Shown: piece after piece, positions 14,795 through 19,004 of the stretch | Layout of the letters: each line of letters opens with the position of its first letter | How positions within the stretch are numbered: the stretch's first letter is position 1 | From: Bacteroidota bacterium | GTDB lineage: Bacteria > Bacteroidota > Bacteroidia > Cytophagales > Cyclobacteriaceae | Assembly: GCA_023393375.1 (NCBI GenBank) | Contig: JAEWLI010000054.1 | Coordinates: 1 to 19,004, forward strand | DNA length: 19,004 nt | Reading direction: 5' to 3' | Translations under genes and position numbers: made by a program | Notes under the pieces: model-generated | Database searches by the model: none | What the model saw: the letters and a program-made list of their open reading frames with translations, nothing else | What the model was told of the DNA's origin: nothing

Positions 14795-15563
14795 TGCCAT
14801 TAGCTTTCCGGATATATAGTTCCAAAGCCCCGGTCATTGATGGTGCATTGGGCAACGGTGCTTGTATATCCAATATCAGTCCGGCGTCTTTCACAGCTTT
14901 GGCTGTACTCGAACCAAAGGCTGCTATTCTTGTGTTTTGTTGCTGAAAATCAGGAAAATTTACAAATAATGAGCTAATTCCTGACGGACTGAAGAACGCT
15001 ATTATATCATAATTAACGTTATTGAGGTCAGAAAGATTGCTTGCAACAGTAAGATAGATGACTGCTTCGCTATATTCAAAACCATTATTTTTCAGAAAAT
15101 CTGGAATATCATTCTTACGAATATTAGAACAGGGAAAGATAAATTTCTCTCCTTTATGCTTTTTTAATATTTCAATCAAATCCCCAGCTGTCCGTGATCC
15201 CGTAAATATTTTTCTTTTTCTGATCGTAATGTATTTCTGTAAATAATTTGATGTTTGTTCTGAGATGCAGAAATATTTCATCTCGGCAGGCATTTCAATC
15301 CGGCTTTCTTTACAAATATTGAAAAAATGATCTACTGCATTTCTACTGGTGAAGATGACAGCAGTATGAGCCAGAATATCAATCTTCTGCTTTCTGAAAT
15401 CTTTTACAGGCACTGGTTCGATCTGAATGAATGGCCTGAAATTAATATTTAAATTATATTTTTCTTTTAACAGTAAGTAAGGGGAATTAGCGTCTTTGGG
15501 CTCGGGTTGAGAAACCAGAATGCTTTTGACTTCCAGTAATCTTTCCTTTTCAGTTTTTATCAT
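14787..15563 (-). CDS. hemD: Uroporphyrinogen-III synthase
   Basis: HemD closes and flips ring D of hydroxymethylbilane to give uroporphyrinogen III, the branch point of heme, siroheme and cobalamin synthesis. The family is poorly conserved, but the 258-residue protein has the expected two-lobed layout and signature patches. These are VSQPEP near 17, VIFTSRNAVDHFF (69-81), FSPSGISSLF (191-200), AAFGSSTAKAVKDAGL (214-229) and a C-terminal PNAPSMTGAL (238-247). It begins 31 bases after the DUF4271 gene and probably shares its transcript. The DUF4271-hemD pairing beside a porP/sprF gene is, as I recall, a frequent order in Bacteroidota. No other heme genes are in the window. The start ATG at 15563 gives a short charged leader before the first strand; a later start is possible. 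Confidence 0.9.
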   Translation of the reverse strand: MIKTEKERLLEVKSILVSQPEPKDANSPYLLLKEKYNLNINFRPFIQIEPVPVKDFRKQKIDILAHTAVIFTSRNAVDHFFNICKESRIEMPAEMKYFCISEQTSNYLQKYITIRKRKIFTGSRTAGDLIEILKKHKGEKFIFPCSNIRKNDIPDFLKNNGFEYSEAVIYLTVASNLSDLNNVNYDIIAFFSPSGISSLFVNFPDFQQQNTRIAAFGSSTAKAVKDAGLILDIQAPLPNAPSMTGALELYIRKANGID

Positions 15564-15594
15564 GCTTCACCTTATTATATCTTCAAAATTTTTA

Positions 15595-16728
15595 TTAGTC
15601 TAATAAAATTTTTAAACCCACGACCATAGGCAATATTTCTGTGCTACAAAGATAAGAAAATAAGTATAGATTTGTAAAAGAGGATGATCGTATAAATTTA
15701 AAATATAATAATAACACCCTTAATATCAGGAAGATGATGATCAAATCCCTAATCCATTTTCCGATTATACCGATATCTACCCCCCCAGCGAAATAAGCCA
15801 CAAGTATGAATATAAATATCAGTGTAAAAAAAATTTTAGAAATACGCAGGTATTCGAGGTAGTGTCGATTGACAATTGGCAATTTGAATAACCCCCCAAC
15901 CAACAATAATAGCCAATATTTAAGAATAAAAAATAAAAATATTAGAAAAGCCAATACCATCCAGGATAGAGCCATCATCCCAAATTGCCTGAGTGGCAAT
16001 TGATAAATCTCAAGAAAGTGAATGAGTATAATGCCAATATAGGACAGTAGAAAACTGTATGCTATCAATATGGGTGTATTTGCACCATCAAATATTTTTC
16101 CCTTGAAGGTTACTTCTTCCCTAATATTAAGGGATAATGTTCTGGATAAATCATAAAAACTGCTTAACTTCTTAAAAAACAGGTTGACAATAATGGCATA
16201 CATAATCAATAGCATCACTAAACCAAAAACAAAAAAATCAGTAATTATGGTCTGAGCTCTCCGGGATAAGAAACTGAAATCACTTAATCCAGAAATCCCA
16301 ACATTATTTTCTGATGCAGGTCTGACGATTGCCGTAATTAAATTAACATCATCAGAAACATTGGGTATGTAGAGCGTAAAAAACAATCCTTGGCTATGGT
16401 AAATTGACCTAAGGCTGTCAATATTCATTAACCATTCTTTTTTATTTTCTGAATAATCAATGATCTTTTGGTTGATAAATAATGAAGTTCCAGCAGGTGT
16501 ATGTATATATAGATAATAATTTTTATAGATATCCGGATCGACCGAAAAGTTAACGGCAATCACATCTTCGAGATCATTGTCTATCAAAGGGAGATAAACA
16601 TTATTTTTTTGATCAAATATCAACCATTCCTGACGTAAATCTACTATGGGTATCAGCTCCTCCTCTGCTGCAGACAAGGAACCACATATTACCAGGCAGA
16701 CCCATAAACCAACTACAAATTTTTTCAC
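15595..16728 (-). CDS. DUF4271-family membrane protein, function unknown
   Basis: The 377-residue protein has a signal peptide (MKKFVVGLWVCLV, likely cleavage near SAA at 19-21). An exported domain of about 130 residues follows, rich in Tyr/Ile/Asn and beta-strand patterns. Next comes a membrane domain with about six helices (near 161-185, 219-241, 249-270, 298-315, 327-344 and 353-374). The FLSYIGIILIHFLEIY-like stretch in the second helix and the overall layout match the Bacteroidota family DUF4271, whose function I do not know. The gene lies 31 bases before hemD, and such pairing suggests a link to heme synthesis or to the envelope machinery downstream. That is inference from position only. 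A hairpin terminator separates it from the gene upstream, so its promoter should lie within 16729-16800, where no clear TAnnTTTG box was found. Confidence 0.75.
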   Translation of the reverse strand: MKKFVVGLWVCLVICGSLSAAEEELIPIVDLRQEWLIFDQKNNVYLPLIDNDLEDVIAVNFSVDPDIYKNYYLYIHTPAGTSLFINQKIIDYSENKKEWLMNIDSLRSIYHSQGLFFTLYIPNVSDDVNLITAIVRPASENNVGISGLSDFSFLSRRAQTIITDFFVFGLVMLLIMYAIIVNLFFKKLSSFYDLSRTLSLNIREEVTFKGKIFDGANTPILIAYSFLLSYIGIILIHFLEIYQLPLRQFGMMALSWMVLAFLIFLFFILKYWLLLLVGGLFKLPIVNRHYLEYLRISKIFFTLIFIFILVAYFAGGVDIGIIGKWIRDLIIIFLILRVLLLYFKFIRSSSFTNLYLFSYLCSTEILPMVVGLKILLD

Positions 16729-16799
16729 TTTATTATACTGTCTCTATTCAATTCCCACCTAAAATTATGTGATTTTTAATTATCAGGAAAATTATTAAA

Positions 16800-16829
16800 A
16801 AAAATGCCACTTATAAAAGTGGCATTTTT
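16800..16829 (-). terminator. Rho-independent terminator after the 172-residue protein gene
   Basis: A perfect inverted repeat, AATGCCACTT (16803-16812) and AAGTGGCATT (16817-16826), closes a 4-base loop. Flanking A/T bases extend the stem to about 13 pairs. On the minus strand it is followed by eight T's. It lies about 40 bases past the stop of the gene ending at 16870 and 70 bases before the DUF4271 start, so it separates the two transcripts. Confidence 0.85.
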
Positions 16830-16869
16830 GTGATTATTAACCTAATTACTCAACTAATATAATTAATTG

Positions 16870-17388
16870 CTATGCAATATTTTCTATCTCCATTGTTTGA
16901 TCTGTCGTTTCTTTTTTCAACAGATTCTTGTGATGTGGAAATTCTGTGGTTGTATTTTTAGGCAACCGTGACGTATTTTTCATGATGTTATGTAAAAACA
17001 GCGAAGGTATGTAAGCTTCACTACCAGCTAACAATGCACTGTCTTCCAATTTCTGTACAAGTGTCTTTAATGGTTCCAAAATTCTATTAAGTGCCTGAAT
17101 AAGATCCACATCCTTATTTATTTCATCCAGATCAATTCCAGAAGGGATCAATTCTGGATTTTCTTTTGCCTTTTGCAAAACCAAATATAAAAACGGTTCG
17201 GCATCTTCACCTGTTTGAGGTAATGCATCCTTTTGTTCTTTGGTAAGTGTGATCAACCCGGGTAATTTTTTATCGATGTCGTTTATGGCTTTCAAAATTT
17301 CATCTACGACATTACTCGGTATACTGGTTGAAATTAAATTGGAAAATTCCATATTTTGCTGATTTAAAAAATTAAACATAAATAACAA
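16870..17388 (-). CDS. Conserved hypothetical protein with a GSEAY motif
   Basis: The function is not recognised. The 172-residue protein is soluble-looking, mostly helical and acidic in its first two thirds. It contains KLPGLITLTKEQKDAL (39-54), PFLYLVLQKAKENPELIP (65-82), DLDEINKDVDL (85-95) and LLAGSEAYIPSLFLHNIMK (118-136). From memory, this pattern (LP-x-L-I-x-LT, then F-x-x-x-A-x-x-NP-x-x-x-P, then GSEAY) matches a small uncharacterised family found in several phyla. The Thr/Lys/His-rich C-terminal tail (about 137-172) looks disordered. The first 12 residues (MLFMFNFLNQQN) are atypical, and the ATG at 17352 (MEFSNLI) is the more likely start, giving 160 residues. It is flanked by dusB upstream (99 bases) and a strong terminator downstream, so it is probably transcribed alone or with dusB. 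Coding status is supported by the terminator and the sensible protein composition. Confidence 0.7.
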   Translation of the reverse strand: MLFMFNFLNQQNMEFSNLISTSIPSNVVDEILKAINDIDKKLPGLITLTKEQKDALPQTGEDAEPFLYLVLQKAKENPELIPSGIDLDEINKDVDLIQALNRILEPLKTLVQKLEDSALLAGSEAYIPSLFLHNIMKNTSRLPKNTTTEFPHHKNLLKKETTDQTMEIENIA

Positions 17389-17487
17389 TTACTTTGTATG
17401 AACGTAAAAATACAGGTCAAAAGTTCCTTTGATATTCAAAATATTTCTAAATTTTTATTATAGTTTTAAAATATTTTCAATTCCACC

Positions 17488-18471
17488 CTAAACTTGATTA
17501 CTGCTATAATCCATTTGCTCCATCAATTCGATTATCTCTTGATATGATTCAGACTGAACCAGTTTTATTCTTAAGGGTTTAAATCCATTTATCCCTCTGA
17601 AGTAATTGGAATAATGCCTTCGCATTTCCAATAATCCTTGCTTTTCGCCTTTCCATTCAACCGAAAGACGAAGGTGTTTTTTGACTGCTTCTTTTCTTTC
17701 ATCAATAGATGGTGGTTCGTGTGCAAATCCTGTACGAAAGAAATGTTTGATCTCTCTGAAAATCCAGGGATAGCCTATTGAGGCTCTTCCGATCATGATC
17801 CCGTCCACACCATATTTTTCTTTATACTCCCAAGCTTTTTGAGGTGAATCAATGTCCCCATTTCCAAAAATAGGAATATGAATATCCTGGCAGTTTTTTA
17901 CTTCTGCAATGAAATCCCAATTGGCAATACCTTTATACATTTGGCTCCGGGTACGGCCATGTATGGTGAGGGCTTTTATACCAACATCCTGCAGGCGTTT
18001 GGCAACTTCAATTATTTTGATGGTTTGCTCATCCCAACCCAATCGTGTTTTTACAGTTACAGGTAATTTTACCCGGTTTACTATTTCCTGTGTCATCGAT
18101 TGCATTTTGGGTAGATCAAGTAAAATGCCAGCTCCAGCACCTTTACATGCAACTTTTTTTACCGGACAACCATAATTTATATCAATCAGTTCAGGATTTG
18201 CTGCTTCTGCTATCGCTGCAGCTTCTCTCATCGATTCAATCTTATCGCCAAATATCTGTATCCCTATTGGACGTTCGTGATCATAGATATCCAGTTTTTT
18301 CAAACTTTTTCCCGCATCCCGAATTAGCCCTTCTGACGAAATAAATTCCGTATACATGAGGTCAGCACCATGTTCTTTACATAAAGCCCTGAATGGAGGA
18401 TCACTTACATCTTCCATAGGTGCCAATAACAACGGAAAATCTTCCAGCTCCAGGTTTCCTATTTTGACCAC
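17488..18471 (-). CDS. dusB: tRNA-dihydrouridine synthase, DusB family
   Basis: This FMN-dependent enzyme reduces uridine to dihydrouridine in the tRNA D-loop using NADPH. The 327-residue protein has the TIM-barrel Dus motifs. These are LAPMEDVSDPPFR (16-28), DINYGCPVKKVACKGAGAG (97-115, catalytic Cys at 102), KTRLGW (141-146, FMN-contacting Lys), IHGRTRSQMYKG (170-181), GNGDI (203-207) and DGIMIGRASIGYPWIF (223-238). The C-terminal helical domain is complete. The start is a GTG at 18471; an in-frame TAA six bases upstream rules out anything earlier, and MVKIGN is the usual beginning of this family. It diverges from the CPBP-type gene across only 33 bases, and a minus-strand TAATTTTG box lies in that gap. 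Confidence 0.94.
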   Translation of the reverse strand: MVKIGNLELEDFPLLLAPMEDVSDPPFRALCKEHGADLMYTEFISSEGLIRDAGKSLKKLDIYDHERPIGIQIFGDKIESMREAAAIAEAANPELIDINYGCPVKKVACKGAGAGILLDLPKMQSMTQEIVNRVKLPVTVKTRLGWDEQTIKIIEVAKRLQDVGIKALTIHGRTRSQMYKGIANWDFIAEVKNCQDIHIPIFGNGDIDSPQKAWEYKEKYGVDGIMIGRASIGYPWIFREIKHFFRTGFAHEPPSIDERKEAVKKHLRLSVEWKGEKQGLLEMRRHYSNYFRGINGFKPLRIKLVQSESYQEIIELMEQMDYSSNQV

Positions 18472-18489
18472 TTTTTATGATTTTAGCTG

Positions 18490-18497
18490 CAAAATTA
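18490..18497 (-). promoter_or_regulatory. Candidate -7 box (TAATTTTG) for dusB
   Basis: TAATTTTG on the minus strand matches TAnnTTTG within the 33-base gap before dusB. Transcription would begin only about 10-12 bases before the GTG start. The -33 region would lie inside the first codons of the divergent gene, where no perfect TTG is seen. Confidence 0.3.
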
Positions 18498-18504
18498 CAT
18501 CTTT

Positions 18505-19004
18505 ATGAATAAATATGATAATCGATTCCCTCTTACCAGTGGTATGAACCCCTGGCTTTCCATACCTGTTATCATACTTGTTTGTATGGGTGCTGCCATA
18601 ATACTCTCACAAATGGCAATTCCACTCATTGATGTTATTACAAATATCAACGGTCAAGAGTTGCAACTATTGGTGAATCAGGAAACTTTAAACGATAAAG
18701 AGCGGCTTGCTCTTTTTATTTTTCAGGGTTTTACAGCGATTGGGGGATTCATTGTTGGTCCGATAATATTTATTTTGTTATTGGATAGACTCCAAATAAA
18801 ATCGATTATAAATCAAACGGGTTTAAGCTTAACTCCCGTACTGTTGACCATTATCATAGTTTTGTGTTTTATGGTGGTAATCTCAGTGATCCTTAAATGG
18901 AATATGGAGTTAACTTTACCAGAATTTCTGAAAAATGCTGAAGATTGGGCTAGAAATAAAGAAGATGAAATCGCTCAATTGACCAGAAACCTGACCGTAA
19001 TGAA
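18505..19004 (+). CDS. CPBP-family intramembrane metalloprotease, N-terminal part (cut by window edge)
   Basis: The visible 166 residues start MNKYDNRFPLTSG. Three hydrophobic segments are seen (about 18-38, 71-93 and 109-131). After the third comes a charged stretch, LPEFLKNAEDWARNKEDEIAQLT (138-160). This layout, with an amphipathic helix holding an ED-x-A/W-A-x-x-x-E-x pattern and followed by ...LT-x-x-LT, is typical, as I recall, of Bacteroidota CPBP (CAAX-protease-like) membrane proteins. The catalytic EExxxR and FxxxH motifs would come later and lie outside the window, so the protease call rests on family resemblance. The ATG at 18505 is 33 bases from the dusB start, and no Shine-Dalgarno precedes it. 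Confidence 0.65.
   Translation, partial: MNKYDNRFPLTSGMNPWLSIPVIILVCMGAAIILSQMAIPLIDVITNINGQELQLLVNQETLNDKERLALFIFQGFTAIGGFIVGPIIFILLLDRLQIKSIINQTGLSLTPVLLTIIIVLCFMVVISVILKWNMELTLPEFLKNAEDWARNKEDEIAQLTRNLTVM

Noticed and set aside
17438..17477. AAAATATTT and AAAATATTTT palindromic copies forming a possible hairpin after dusB
   Set aside because: The arms are A/T only and self-palindromic, the loop is long, and such pairs are expected in this AT-rich spacer; no convincing terminator.
1..19004. CRISPR arrays, tRNA/rRNA genes, transposons, prophage, toxin-antitoxin or defence islands
   Set aside because: No regularly spaced repeats, cloverleaf-like sequence, transposase or integrase frames, or recognisable defence proteins were seen on either strand.

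Overview
The window is ordinary AT-rich chromosomal DNA from a member of the phylum Bacteroidota, most likely a Cytophagales-type bacterium. The main evidence is a complete type IX secretion/gliding core cluster (gldK, gldL, gldM, gldN) preceded by a porP/sprF-like gene. Further support comes from the DUF4271-hemD pair beside it, poorly marked ribosome binding sites, and several TAnnTTTG boxes of the Bacteroidota promoter type. The genus cannot be fixed from the sequence alone.

Layout. Positions 1-957 (minus) hold the N-terminal two thirds or so of a RecQ helicase cut by the window edge. A roughly 310-base AT-rich divergent region follows, then manC (plus, GDP-mannose synthesis). Convergent to it is a minus-strand run: a membrane-anchored MutS-family ATPase, then purK and purE, which overlap by 4 bases. 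Plus-strand polA follows (full-length DNA polymerase I with all three domains intact). It ends at a strong bidirectional hairpin that also serves the minus-strand block facing it.

That block, read right to left, is: a 172-residue uncharacterised protein (with its own terminator), a DUF4271 membrane protein, hemD, porP/sprF, gldK, gldL, gldM, gldN. The gld genes encode the outer-membrane lipoprotein ring (GldK/GldN) and the inner-membrane proton-driven motor (GldL/GldM) that power secretion and, in many relatives, gliding. A good promoter candidate for porP overlaps the end of hemD. Another candidate box lies before gldK. At the right end dusB (minus) and a truncated CPBP-family membrane protease gene (plus) diverge from only 33 bases.

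No RNA genes, insertion sequences, prophage, CRISPR or defence islands were seen. The less understood items are the membrane MutS paralogue, the DUF4271 protein coupled to hemD, and the 172-residue protein. I see no convincing evidence for a wholly new multi-gene system here.
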